Counted from the first letter of the stretch, positions 44,188 through 55,968 are shown. The stretch: 64,000 nt of DNA from Porpolomopsis calyptriformis (GCA_951640195.1 OX621164.1:601098-665097), one strand, 5' to 3'. The notes: a model not told the origin generated them from the sequence alone. A program made the numbers and translations.

Positions 44188-47100
44188 TCATTCTTTCGCA
44201 TGGAGGAGGTTCTTCTTCGGCTCCCAAGTTGCTTCTTCAATGGGATAGCCAACCTATTTGACTAAATACGTATGATGCCAGGTAGACCCGTGGTGTTGGA
44301 GAATTTGTTCGACCTCATATTCTTCTTTCTCTTGAATAACATCTGGAGGTGGGCGGAGATTATCATCTACTTCTTCTGGATGGAGATCGGAGTTAATGTT
44401 AGCGGGTCTCAGGAGTGAAACGTGAAAGACGTCATGTATTTTCCATGATAAGGGGAGGGCCAGGCAATAAGAGACTTTTCTGATTCTTTCTAGAACTTTG
44501 AATGGTCCTGTGCGTCGGACATTGAGTTTAAGGGTTGGACGACCTGTTTTTAAGTTACGGGTATCAAGATAAACAAATTGACCTATTTGAAGTTGGGTAT
44601 CTTTCCGTTTGCGATCTGCGAAGCGTTTCATGGTTTCGGCCGTTGTTTCTAGAGCTTTTGTGGCTTCTTCATGGGCTTCTGTGAGATGATCGTGAAAGGC
44701 ATCTGCTGCAGGGTTGGGAGTAGAGGTTGCGGGGATAGATGGGACGAAGGGATGTTGGCCAGTATCAAGGTAAAAGGGAGTGTGTTTCGTCGAGGAGTGT
44801 TGTCGGTTATTATACGCGAATTCAGCTGGGGATAGCCAGTTAGACCAATCATCTTGCATAAAGTTTGTATATAAACGAAGGTATTGTTCAAGTTCTTGAT
44901 TGGTGCGTTCCGTTTGACCATCAGTTTGGGGATGATAAGTGGTGGATAGACCGGAGATGATTCCCAAATGAGTGTTGAGAGCTTTCGCGAATTTGGAAGC
45001 GAATTGAGTTCCTCGATCGGTTATAATCTTCTTTGGCTAGCCGTGGTGTTTCCATACATTGTCCCTAAAGAGCTTTGCGACTCCTTCTGCAGAAATGTTT
45101 GAAGTCGTTGGAATGAAGTGAGCGTGTTTGGTAAAACAATCAACAACGACTAAGACAGCATCGTAGCCAGATGATTGGGGAAGTTCCACGATTAGATCGG
45201 CGGTGATTTCTTCCCAAGGTCGAGACGAAGGGGGAATGGGCTCCAGGAGACCTGCAGGCTTCGAAGGATAAAGCTTGACTTGTTGGCAGGTCGGACAAGA
45301 TGATACAAATACATGGATGTCAGGGGCAGCACTACTCCAGGTGTAGTTCCGCAACACAAGCTCACGTGTCTTCTCAATTCCGGGATGGCCTCCATGGGGT
45401 AGGGAGTGGGTCAATCGAATTATCTCTGTGCGTAGCGATACATCTGCTGGCATGACAATACGATCTCCTGCATCTCTCACAATTCTGTCAGTGAAGGAGT
45501 AGCCGGAAGAGGGATCGGATAGTTTGATGCGAATGTCCTCTGGGATTTGATCAAAGTCGGGGAAGCGAAGTCTTGACATGAAAGAGGGTTCGGACATGGA
45601 AATGATAGCATTGATAAAACGTTCGGGAGGGAGGAGGGCTTGACCTTCTAATTCTTCTTTTTCTGTACAACGGTGGTTGGGTTGGCGGGAGAGTCCATCG
45701 GCTTTGTTCTTGACTCCAGGGGAATACTCGATTTTGAAGTCGAATCTGCCTAAGAATTCCATCCAACGTGCTTGTCGTCTGGAGAGGGATCTGTTCTGCA
45801 TGAAATACTTGAGCGCTAAATTGTCTGTTTTTATCAATACAGTATCCCTTGCGCCCTCTAAAAGATAGCGCCAATACTTGAGGGAAGTGACAATTGCAAG
45901 CATTTCCAGATTGTGGGTAGGATAGTTATATTCGGCAGGGAGCAAGGATTTCGAGAAAAAGCCAACAGGGTGCCAACCATTGTCGTGTTTCTGAGATAAG
46001 ACCGCACCAATACCGAAATCAGAGGTATTGGTCTCCAAGAGATAGGGAAGGTCTGGCCGGGGAGTAAGAAGGACAGGGGCTGTAGTGACGAGATGTTTGA
46101 GCTGTTCAAAGGCTTTCTGACACAAGGGGGACCAATCCCAAGGTTGATCCTTTCGTAGGAGGCCACAAAGAGGATGAACGACTGAGGAGAAACTTTTGAT
46201 ATAACGACGCCAAAAGTTGGTGGTGCCAAGGAAGGATTGGAGATCTCGCAACTTCTGGGGGGTCGGCCAATTGATGATGGCGTCCACCTTCTTTGGGTTG
46301 ATAGCGAGTTGACCCTTGCTGATAATTGTACCAAGATAGGTAACGGAGGTCTTCTCCATTTGGCATTTAACAGGTTTGGTGGACAATTGGTTTTTCTCCA
46401 TGAGTTTGAGTGTTTCGTTGGTCCAGTGGCGAATTTCTTCGGGGGTGTCACCCATGATAAGAATGTTGTCAATATAAATGTGGACACAGCCAGAGTCCAA
46501 GACAGGTTTGAAAAGAACATCTATCATTCATTGAAAGGATGCTGGGGAGTTCCATAGTCCAAAGAACATAACGGTCGGTTCAAAGAGTCCTCGATTAGTG
46601 ATAAAAGCCGCTTTCCATTCATCGCCTTCCTTGAGTTGTATGTTGTTAAATCCCCATCGAATATCGATAACAGTAAAGAGTGAAGCAGTAGCAAGCTTCG
46701 GTACTTGGAGGATTTCCGATAAAAGGGGGAGGGGATAACGATCAGGAATGGTCTTTGAGTTGATATAGCAATAGTCCTGGATGGGATGTAGACCAGCACT
46801 GAGACCTTTGGCATTGATCTCTTCAGCCTTTTTCGCAAAGAAGAAAGGGGCAGCTTGGGGTGATTTCGATGGATGTATTCGACCTGTTCTGAGATTTTCG
46901 TTAATAAACTTATTAAGTTCCACCTGTTTGTAGGGGGAAAGGGGATAGAGTTTTCCAACTTGAAATTTGGTATTCGGGTAGAGGTTGATCGCATGATCAA
47001 AGGGACGTTGAGGAGGAAGTTTGTCAAATTCTGCGGTATGGAAAACATGCCAGAAATTGTGATAACGACTGGGAATGAAGGATTTGATGTCCTCCTTGAT

Positions 47101-47718
47101 AGAAACTGGTCGGGAGTGGTCAACTCCAACCAAACAGATAAAGGAGTCATGTTTCAGACTCGAATCAAAGACGTAGAGTTCTTCCTGTGGGGGCAACACT
47201 CCGACTCGCATACTACTGAATAGCGTGTCACCAGACGCGAAGGTTAAGGTGCCTTTTGCCCAATTGATGGTGGGGTTGTGTTGCAAGAGCCATGGGAAGC
47301 CGAGGATGACCTGTTGTTTTCTTCCTAAGTTGGTGACCTCCAACCAGATTCGTTCTCGAAAAGATAGATCTAGTGCCTCGATAAACAGGTCTGTGTCATG
47401 CGTGATGGGACCTCCTCAGTTCTCGGAACCATCAGCGTTTCGTACTAGTACAACCTCATCCAATGGATAGGTCGATATCTCCATTTGACGAACGAATGCT
47501 TCGTCAATAAAATTCCCTGAGGCGCCAGAGTCAATGAGTGCTATGATAGCCACTCGTCAAAGATTGTCGGCACTTGTGATCCAAAGATAGAATTCGAGAG
47601 CGCCTTTGCCCTGTTCAAGTGTGCCAAGAAAATGAAAACTTTTCATAGATGGTGGTACACATACATGGGACACAGCCAAAGTGCTCAGGCTTTCAGCACT
47701 TGGCCAGACTAAAAATCC
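44188..47718 (-). pseudogene. pol: Element 2 Pol, broken by nonsense mutations
   Basis: The frame starts after the GGATTTT shift site and runs through protease (IDSGASG), RT (YIDN in place of YIDD, about 46465), RNase H (ETNTSDFG), integrase (H-H-C-C, then DLIV, TDRG and ERTNQE) and chromodomain to 44188. Stops include TGA (CGA ancestor) at 47416-47418 and in FQ-stop-MIDVLF near 46525, and TAG for TGG in HHG-stop-PKK near 45038 and LVK-stop-VGYP near 44254. Also note RT active site Asp to Asn (second D of YIDD). Those residues tell that it cannot function. Confidence 0.9.
47712..47718 (-). other. Frameshift heptamer GGATTTT (element 2)
   Basis: Gag-frame codons are AAG GAT TTT TAG, so G GAT TTT is in slippage phase directly before the stop. 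Shifting back by one base opens the pol frame (TTA GTC TGG). It is the same heptamer as in element 1. Confidence 0.6.
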
Positions 47719-48677
47719 TTTTGCTCTTTTAATGCTCGAGCTAGCGCAGCCCGTCTCTCCTTGTCCCAATTCGCGATTCCCATATCCTTCAAGTCGTCCT
47801 TTGCCATCCTTTTCTCCTTTTCGTCATCCTCTGGTACTTCCTCTATCCGCACTTCCGATTCTTCTGTATTGACCTGATTGATCATTCAGACATTTCGTCC
47901 TTTGTCTCAACCACAATTTCCTCCTTTTCCTCGAGTAGAAGTTGAGGTCTCTTGACGTGCCGGAACGTCTTCAGCACATGGGCTTCGACATTCGTTGGCA
48001 TAGTGTCCTTTTTTGCCACAGTTGTAGCAGGTGATGGAGGAGTTGTCTCATTTCGCTGTCTTGAGAGAGGCTTCTCTCGATTCTTGTTTGATCGGGGATG
48101 AAGTGGTGGTGGTGGAGTGGGAAGGGTTTCCTCGGGGATTCAATTTGGCTTCAGACTTCTTTCCTTTCTGATCTCGACTTGACCACAAGGCTTGTTCAGC
48201 TTGTTGCTCCTGGTACTGTTCCTCGAACTGGGCCGCTTTTGTCGTCCAGTCCAGCAAGGTCGACAGCATATTGTCCATCGAATAAATCCGCATTCGGATT
48301 GGCTGGGGGAGTCCGGCTTTGTAAAACCGAAGTAGGGCAGCCTCGTTGTACTCAGTCCTTGCTGCATGTTGCATGAACCAAAGGTTGTAGTCTTCAATCG
48401 TTCCTGTCATCTTCACTTTCTCTAGCTCGATCCGCGCCTTCGCCGCTGGGTTAATCCTTCCGAAAGCCTCTCGAAAATCATCCAAAAATGTTGCGTAGTC
48501 CCACACGTAGTTTCTCGTTCTATCAACTCCTTCCGTGAACAGTCGTCCCCAAGCCCGTGGATTGCCGTCACCAAGATAAGAGAGCATGTAGATGATCTTC
48601 TGTTTGTCGTTGTAGTCCTTGACCACAAAATTGAGTCGACATTGGTGAATGAAATCTTCAAGCTTCTCAGAGGTTCC

Positions 48678-49076
48678 TGTCACAGTCGTAATTTTCTTCA
48701 TTCTCTTTATCTTATCGTATGCAAACCTATCTCTTATCTTGGGATTCCCCCCACTTGTTACCGGGATTCCCCATTGCCTTTCTCCGGGATTCCCCATTAC
48801 TTTACCTATATGCAGACACACTTCATTTCCATTATGTTTCAACCCCTTTGTGATTCGTCATCGATCACGATGACTCATTCTTATCTCTACCTCATGTTAT
48901 GTCGCACTGACTCACACAGATAAGTAGTCAGTATATAAAGAGTACTTCTGTACGTATCAGACCTTAAGTCTGATTCCTCATTAGCCTACTCATAACAAGG
49001 ACTTGGAACCATCCTCTATATCTCTTGGGACAGAACACCCGAAGTAAAACGCATTCCGAACAACTGGTTTATAACA
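48678..49076 (+). repeat. Solo LTR (element-3 family) inserted in element 2 gag
   Basis: 399 bp, TGTCACAG...TTATAACA, with a perfect 5 bp duplication GTTCC at 48673-48677 and 49077-49081. It is closest to the LTR at 54832-55228. It contains AAGTCTGATTC (48966-48976) downstream of TATATAAA. It is left by recombination between LTRs of an element that inserted in gag. Confidence 0.95.
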
Positions 49077-49715
49077 GTTCCATCATATTCGGTTGGATCA
49101 GCAATTTTGATTTTGGTGGGGGCTGGAAGTGTAGGGGGAGCAGTCATCTGGGTGGGTGGTTGGGGTTGAGGTTGAGTGGGAAAGGTTGGCTGGAAAGGGG
49201 GTTGGACGGATTGGGTTCTTCTTGGAGCATAAACGAAAGGATTCAAGGGGGAAAGTCCAGGTCCCCGAAGTACAGATCGTCGTCGTGGGGGAGGGGTAGC
49301 TGGTTCGGATTCTTCTTGTCGACTTTCTTTGAGAGCTTTCAGCTCCTTTTGGAGTTCATCGTTGACGTCGACTTCGTTGTAGTACCAGCCACGGAACTGG
49401 TCAATTTGTGCTCTTAGGTCTCTGAGCTCTTGTTCCATGTTGAATGGGACAACATCTTCTTCTTCTTCTTGGATGGTAGGGGGAATGTTGCTGGGTCCAG
49501 GTGCGGGAACGGTTTGATCAGCTTCATACTCTTGTTGAGATGTTTGAGACATTGATATTAGCGATGATGATGAGGGGGAAAGGGGGATGATGGATTGTGC
49601 AGGGGTTTGGAATACTATGGGTTGAAAGGGAGTATCTGAATCTGCAGATGAAAAGATTGACCTTGTTAAGTCTTCGGCAGGATCCAGAGTGGAAGTGGTT
49701 TGGTGCGCAAGAAGG

Positions 49716-49726
49716 AAGTTTGATTC
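49716..49726 (-). other. Self-primer binding site of element 2 (one mismatch)
   Basis: The minus strand has GAATCAAACTT one base inside the 5' LTR. The LTR carries AAGTTCGATTC (minus strand of 49820-49830), 31 bases downstream of TATATAAA. Ten of eleven positions pair. The mismatch is a CG to CA change, which would restore to a perfect match. Confidence 0.7.
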
Positions 49727-49727
49727 T

Positions 49728-50096
49728 TGTTATGATTCGGTAGTTGAAGGTTTTACTTCTCGCGTTGGAGGGGCTGATAAGGAATATGAATTCGACTAAA
49801 GAGTGAGGGAGCTAACTAGGAATCGAACTTAACCTACTGACTAGAGGTCAGGCTTTATATACTAATTACCTGAGTCGCCATGAGTCAGTCGTATGTACGA
49901 TTACAAAGCGGAATCCGGAATGTGACTAGTGAAGAGTCACAAAAAGAATAACGGAAACAGAATGTGACTCGTGAAAGAGTCGGAAGGAAGGTACATGTGA
50001 TCAGTCTCTATATATAAAACGGCAAAGTGGAAGGATAAACGGAATAGAGACTGATCAAGTATGACTAAAAGGAAAAAGAAAAAAGTGTCCGTGACA
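49728..50096 (-). repeat. Element 2 5' LTR
   Basis: 369 bp. On the minus strand the TATA box (49861-49854) precedes the inferred start at 49830. Confidence 0.95.
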
Positions 50097-52129
50097 GTGG
50101 GGGTGCAGGTGTGTGTGTGAGCTGGGGACAAGTCTCAGTAATCTGAGGTAAATCCTCCCCTTTAAGACTTCATTTGACAGTAGCAGTATCTTCATTCCAA
50201 TAAACATTCCATTTGATAGTGACTGAGTGGGTTTTAGGCTAATAGATTGAGTATCTGTTGCTTTTTAAGTCAAATCTGATCCATTGTCCTTTCTGAATGC
50301 AGCCTCTGAGTTTGTCACCTACTTCAATTCTAACCCATATATGGTTTCCCCATTCCTGTATCCCTTTAAGACTTAGTTTCCAACCATACAGTGCTTTATA
50401 CAGCGTCATGCTATCAAGAGCCTTTGTTGACATGTGGTTCATTAGCCAGATGATATGTCTGGTGGCTTCAGCTCATAGTGATTGTGGAAGTCTGCTTGCA
50501 TAAATGAGCATGTGCACCCTCTCAAGGATGGTTCAATTTTGATGTTCCACTATACTATTGTACTGTGGGGTGTCATGTACTGTGAGTTTCTGTTTTATTC
50601 CAGCAGCCTCTAGGTGCCTGACAAATGCTTCTGACACATACTCTCCTCCACAATCTGAGTAGAGGACCTTGATTTTGGCATTGTGTTGAGTCTAGTACCA
50701 TGCTTCATACTTCTGGTATGTATCAAATGTTTCTGATTTTCTTACTAACAGGTATAGCCAGGTATGTTATGTTGTATTATCAGTGAATGAGATATAGTAG
50801 CATCACCCTTGGAGTGTTTCAACTGGGGACAATCCCTACACATTGGTGTGTATTTCATCTCTAAAGTTCTTGGTGCACTCACCAACTCTCTCCTTTGTAA
50901 CAGACTTTCATGTTGCCTTGGTGTACATGCAGGCTTTGGAAAATAAGGATTTGCTATCCTTCATTGGGTTAAGACATAGTTCCATAACTAGGCTTTTTTC
51001 AATAAGCTTTCAAGTGGTAGTAGGGGATACATGTCCTAGGCAACTGTGTAGGTCCATTACACTGATAACATCTTCAATGACATTTGCAGATTTGTTTTGC
51101 ACATCATGGGTGACCTTGTATAGTCCTTAGCAGCTTTTGGGGATTCATCCCACTATATCACTGTTGCAATTTCATATCATGCAAGTTCTATGTTTAAAGT
51201 CTGTGGAGTATTCATCTTCATCAAGTTGTCTAATTGATACTAGTGTGTATCCAACAGCAGGTGAGTATAAGACATCTGTGAGTTGTATTTTTGACATTCA
51301 CAATCTGTTTGGGATTTCACTAACCATGTCACCCTTGGCAATGGCATCAAACTTCTGTTTGTTGGTAGTGGAGAAGGTCTTGGGAGGTATTGATGTGAGT
51401 CATTTGAAGTTCCCTCAATAGGGACTGATATGCTGCATTGCACCTGAGTTGTATAGCTCAATTGTTAATATCTCACTGGCATTTCCTTCAGTATCAACTG
51501 ATGCAATTGTGATGGGGTCAGGATTAGCTGGTGTTCTATCTGTAATGAAACAAGTGCTCACATTAGAATTATCATTGCATGCGAGATCCCACTCACAATG
51601 CTCCAGGTTGCAACAGTTAGCATCTACTTGGTTGAACCAATCTATCTCATATCTATTATCACAATTCTCCCCCTTATTATTATTGCCATTTGTGATAATG
51701 CCTAACTCTGGCATGGAGGTGCATCTGTCATGGGGTGGGTCAGTTATCATTTGTGATTTGTTTGAGGACTCAACATCATGTTTAAAAGTATAGCAGACTT
51801 CCAAGTTAGAATCCATTGCAGCATTTGCACTGCCAGAGGGTTTAGGCTTTCAGGGGGCAAGACAATCCTTAGAGAAGTGCCTGTCACAACTGTAGTTGCA
51901 AGTCTTCTTGTTGATCACAAGGCAGGCCTTGGAGCTTAATAAGTCTAAGAGGATATAGAAAAAGGTTCTGACAGGAACGTCTTCATAAAGGGTAATGATT
52001 CCTTCAGTGTTAAGTTTGACTTCTACAAAGAAGTTCTGTTGTGGGTTGAATCCATTACGTGCCTCTGCTGAGAGTTTAGGGAATATAGGCATGAACAGTT
52101 GGCTCAATAGTCTTCGAGTTTATGTTTCT

Positions 52130-53440
52130 CTTTCCTTGTTCTGATGGAAAGGAAGTCTAATGATTCTGATTGCATTCGTGCTACTACAAGTAATCTCACA
52201 GGAGGACAAAGTGATGATCCACTTCGCCCTCAGGGTTTATATAGTATTTCTAAAATAGGAGTCATCATAAGTCAGCCTCCACAGTCACCCCATTTTCTAT
52301 TGTTCACAGCCTCCAATTAAGGTTTGCCATTGTTCCTAGTCATGCTGCGGAAGGCTGTGTGCTTCTTATGACTCAATTCTATTGGGCATAGCCTTCCGCA
52401 GCTCTGGGCTGTGTTGTCTCATAACTAGTTCCTATTGTTCTTCTGGTCATGAGATTACCGTTGTTTCTATCTCTTGTCCCAGCATATCAGGTTTCTCTTC
52501 TTTGGCTGAGGAACCTCTTTTTAGTCCTCCCTTTGTTTGTGGATGTATAAAAGGTGTGGAGTTGTATCCCTATGCTTCAGTTCAATTTTCGTCAATTATC
52601 ATGACTCCTTCCCACCAAGGCCACTATGTTCGATTCTTCAAAACATCTGGGGTGGTGCACCGCACTGCCCCTGTCTTTCTCGACTGCGATTCTTTTCATT
52701 ATTATCTTCAGCGTATCCCCTCTGATGCTGACCTCTGCTAGTTCTCCTTCTCTTGTTTTGCTTGTGGTGGCAAGCACAAGGTCAAGAAGTGTCTATATGT
52801 TCGCTGGCCAATCCAGCATGCTTGTGCCTTGATGGAGGATCTGCTTGGTGAGTACTTTGTTTTGTCTTTATTAGTCTTTGTTTATTGATAATAGGCTTTC
52901 CCTTTCTTAGCTTGGGATAATGACGCCCCTCCCCCTACTTCCCAGCTCCCTTTTGAGGAGTGAGTCAATTGGGGTTCTGATTATTGGGGGCACCCTCTCC
53001 CTTTCGCTGGTCCCAAGCCTGAGCACTGGGCTGTCAGTCCCCCCTTCCATCCTTGGACCCCTGGTCCAAGTCCTGTTTCTAGTTGTAAGCTCTCAACTCT
53101 CTCGCTCTCTTAATGTTCATTGACTCCTTATCTTTTTTAGTGGAAGATCTATCAATGTCATTGACCAATGTCAATGTCAAGATCGAGGAGGAAGAAGTTC
53201 CTCCCAGTTTGTTGTGGAGTCCTACTAATGATTGGTTGGGCAAAGAAGCAAGAAAGATTGCAATGAGTTTTGTCAAGGGGAAGGCTGCTGAGTTGCAGGC
53301 CCCTGGTGGAGATACCAACAGGGCAACCTACTGGGGTAATAAGTTGGCTGCATTGGATGGTCAAGTAGTTTCAAGTTTCATAGAGTTCTTGAGGGATAGC
53401 ATGGTGCAGGAGATTGCCAAAACAGACTAGTTTAAATAGT
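52130..53440 (+). pseudogene. Plus-strand gene-like insert within the copia fossil
   Basis: Coding-like pieces on the plus strand are MTPSHQGHYVRFFKTSGVVH...PVFLDCDSFHYYLQRIPSDA, then CFACGGKHKVKKCLYVRWP (about 52755-52810), an intron-like GTGAGT...TTAG, and at 53113-53430 a charged helical segment. The Cys motif (CxxC...C) recalls a small repeat-associated zinc-binding family of mushrooms. In-frame stops break it. No name is assigned. Confidence 0.4.
52344..52402. repeat. 13 bp inverted repeat GCTGCGGAAGGCT / AGCCTTCCGCAGC
   Basis: Arms are at 52344-52356 and 52390-52402, separated by 33 bp. They keep CG dinucleotides in a CpG-poor setting. It may be a hairpin, or the tip of an inserted element. 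Confidence 0.6.
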
Positions 53441-54425
53441 TAGTCAGACATGGACTCCCCCTCTTGTACAAATAGTTTCTGCTGTCAATAAAGACAGCCC
53501 TCTTCCAAAGAGAACAGGCACAGAAAAGAGAGGAAAAGAACAAAATTTTAAGAGAGTGAATGCCAATTTCATGACAGTGCCTCTTTTTGCCACAGTTATA
53601 GCATTCATCCTTGGAACCAGCAGTTCACCATCACATTCATCTTCCAGGTTATTTAGAGTTATTGGGTGTGACTGATATTGCTTCATTGCTGTTGCAACCA
53701 TTTTATTGGTTCTGACCTGGCTTCCATTGTCACATAGTAATCTGCCTGTTATACCCTTCAGAGATGAGTGTGATAAGTGCATCCAGCTTGATATCTTAAG
53801 AGGTAACATTGGGTTGTTGAGAGGCTAGGAGCCTTGCAGCACTCACTATACTTGCAGCAAAGGTTGAGAGAGGGTGCAGGATAGCAGATAGTATCATTGA
53901 TGCATAGTCCTTATCATCGATCTTGACATCAATAGCTGCCAGTTGCTCTTTCTTGCTATGCAGTCAGAACTTGCAGATGTTGGCATTTTCTCCATACTTT
54001 GATTGCAGGAAATCTTGCTGCAGGTTGGTCTTTGCGTATACTCCCTTCTCTGTGTAGTTAGCAACAATGAGTTTCCACATAGCAGCAATGGTTGTCAGTC
54101 CCTTGATCTGAAAAATAATCAAATCTGGGATCTATTGTGTTAGAAGGTACATTGCAGTCACCTCATCTTCATCCCACTTGTCCAGCTCAGCCTGTTAGTT
54201 AGTGGTGACAACTCTAGTGTGAACTGGCCTTGTTCCTCCTACAAAATGCTGCCATTTTCATTTTGCCTTTACAGCAACTTCAAATTGGAATAACCAGATG
54301 GCCCAGTTTGAGCCATCAATTTCAAGCTTCAGGACATTCACAGGTAGAGTGTCACTCAAAAGTGTCATTGCTTGAGGGGTTGAAGCTAGCATGGTGGAGG
54401 TAGTAGCTGTGATAGTGCCCATGGT

Positions 54426-54831
54426 GGAATGATGGTAGGTCTAGTAGTAGTTTGGCTGTGAGTGGTTATGCAGAGTTCATAAACTGAAAGACAGGGGTAA
54501 AATAGCATAGAGGGTGATTTCAGAATCACCCTCAGGTTTTGTACATACAGCACAGCTATATGCCTGTGCGCTTGCACTAATCCAGCCTGTTACCTTGCTA
54601 GGCAAGGTTTCTCCACCCCTTGAATTAGCACAGGTTTTCATTGAACCTGGAGATGCCCGATTCTTCCAGTGACTCCCTATATTCTGCTTCTTCGTGACCA
54701 CATAACGGCATTTATACCAGGTTTATACCAGGCCATGAGGCCAAGAAGTGAGTAGGGATTCTCTCCTAGTGTATATGTATATTTTAAAATTGAAATAAAA
54801 TAAATTCAATCTGCCATACATGATTGGAGTC
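54426..54831. other. Fossil leader region, no gene
   Basis: It precedes the copia gag on the minus strand and should contain leader/LTR of the copia element, but no LTR ends were recognised. A tandem GGTTTATACCA pair is at about 54719-54738. Confidence 0.4.
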
Positions 54832-55228
54832 TGTTATAAACTGGTTGTTCAGAACGCGTTTTACTTTGGATGTTCTATCCCAAGAGATGAGGTATGGTTC
54901 TAAGTCCTTGTTATAAGTAGCTAACGAGGAATCAGACTTAAGGTCTGATACATACAAAGGTACTCTTTATATACTGACTACTTATCTGTTGTGAGTCAGT
55001 GCGACATAACATGAGGTAGAGATAAGAATGAGTCATCGTGATCGATGATGAATCATAAGGGGTTGAAACGTAACAGAAATGAAAGGTGTCTACATATGGA
55101 TAGAGTGATGGGGAATCCCGGAGAAAGGTAATGGGGAATCCCACTGAAAAGTGTGGGGATTCCCAAGATAAGAGATAGGTTTGCATATGATAAGATAAAG
55201 GAAAAAGAAGAAAATTATGACTGTGACA
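54832..55228 (-). repeat. Element 3 3' LTR
   Basis: 397 bp, TGTTATAAAC...GTGACA on the plus strand. It is the inverted orientation of the solo LTR at 48678-49076. It carries GAATCAGACTT (54929-54939), the complement of the self-primer motif. Confidence 0.9.
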
Positions 55229-55246
55229 TACACCTCAGCTTCAAAG

Positions 55247-55265
55247 GAAATTTGTCCCAAATTTC
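55247..55265 (-). other. Conserved hairpin next to the 3' LTR (element 3)
   Basis: GAAATTT and AAATTTC with loop GTCCC form a perfect 7 bp stem, 18 bp inside the LTR. This is the same position as in element 2. Confidence 0.6.
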
Positions 55266-55302
55266 AAACTTGGGTGGTGTCAGTCGTTTCATCTTCCGAG
55301 GC

Positions 55303-55968
55303 CTAGGTCTGGATTTCCTCAGTGGCGGGGGCCTCGACGGCCACTGAGGGAGAAGCGATGGGGTTGGTTTCCAAGGCCGCTTCGATAGGGGAAGGGGCTT
55401 GGACTGTCACGACGTCGTCGTCATCGATCGGGTACTCTAAGTCGATGTTGATGGGATATTTGACTGTTCTCCTGTACTCGATCAAAGTTTCTGTCATCGC
55501 AAGGTCTCGTTGGGTTCAAAGAAAATCTTCTCTAGTGAGCTGTTCGGATCGACGACTCTCTTCAATGAGTTTAACAATGATAGCGCGAGTGGTGACATTG
55601 TAACAGTTGACCCATGTTCGTTTCTTCTCCCATTGGAGCTCCCAAACTTTGAGTTCGCTCTGGTCCCAACAGTTCTTCCAAAATAAAGCACTTTTCTCTG
55701 ATGCTTTGAGCTTGGCTTGCAAAACTTCACGTTCCTGATGGAGTTCGCGATTCCAGTTGCTGATGCTGTTACTGTGGACTGTGAGGCGGGAGATGGTGAC
55801 AGCAGGATCTTGAAGAAATCTTCTGCGCGTGCACGAGCCTGTCGATGTAACTGCCAAGCGGAGGAAGCAGAGGTGGAAGGACCGGGGGTAGGGGAGTGGA
55901 TGGCGGATGAGGGAATTCGTCCAGAATGCCAGATGGCGACTTGAGGGGAGGGGGATCGTGTGGATCAT
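55303..55968 (-). pseudogene. Element 3 third reading frame (ORF3), broken
   Basis: It starts about 150 nt beyond the pol stop (56120-56122). The frame from 55968 to 55303 holds one TGA at 55516 (CGA ancestor likely). The middle is a charged helix (NWNRELHQEREVLQAKLKAS, ALFWKNCWDQSELKVWELQW) like that of element 2 ORF3; the C-terminus is acidic (YPIDDDDVVTVQ). A second ATG frame starting near 55980 (MPAT, stop, then SGRIPSSAIHSP, ASSAWQLHRQARA) resembles the Pro/Ser half of element 2 ORF3, which suggests a frameshift between the two. Confidence 0.5.

Larger units (their letters stand above)
47709..49552 (-). pseudogene. gag: Element 2 Gag, split by a solo LTR
   Basis: It begins MSQTSQQEYEADQTV (ATG at 49552) and has a coiled-coil-like segment (EQELRDLRAQIDQFRG). 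It is interrupted within ...KIKIADPTEYDGT by the solo LTR at 48678-49076, and resumes GTSEKLEDFIHQCRLNFVVK... capsid to EQYQEQQAEQ. A knuckle region around 47990-48040 is decayed. It ends IANWDKERRAALARALKEQK then DF and TAG at 47709-47711. The frame is also open upstream of the ATG back to the primer binding site without another ATG. Confidence 0.85.
42996..50096 (-). mobile_element. Element 2: degenerate chromovirus with nested solo LTR
   Basis: The LTRs are 42996-43364 and 49728-50096 (369 bp each, TGTTATGATT...GTGACA). A 5 bp target duplication GTGGG lies at 42991-42995 and 50097-50101. It carries gag, pol and a third frame on the minus strand. The LTRs differ at 7 of 369 positions, all transitions. 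Gag holds a later solo LTR at 48678-49076. Coding regions contain at least four stops. It is dead but only moderately old, and it lies inside a fossil copia element. Confidence 0.95.
50102..54425 (-). pseudogene. Fossil Ty1/copia element (gag, protease, integrase)
   Basis: The minus strand reads, from 54425: gag (MGTITATTSTMLASTP, WAIWLFQFEVAVKAKW, KGVYAKTNLQQDFLQSKYG, ...), knuckle-like ECYNCGKKRHCHEIG (about 53590), a plus-strand insertion (52130-53440), a second knuckle CNYSCDRHFSKDC (about 51900), protease ELYNSGAMQHISPY (about 51430) and integrase (VLYSDCGGEYVSEAF, then IWVRIEVGDKLRGCIQKGQW). Many stops and very few CG dinucleotides. Reverse transcriptase is not found within the window. 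Element 2 inserted in the linker after integrase. Confidence 0.8.

Noticed and set aside
48048..48842. Apparent 264-codon gene reading from a repeat into a capsid domain
   Set aside because: The start lies in the inserted solo LTR; it is an accidental fusion of LTR and gag.
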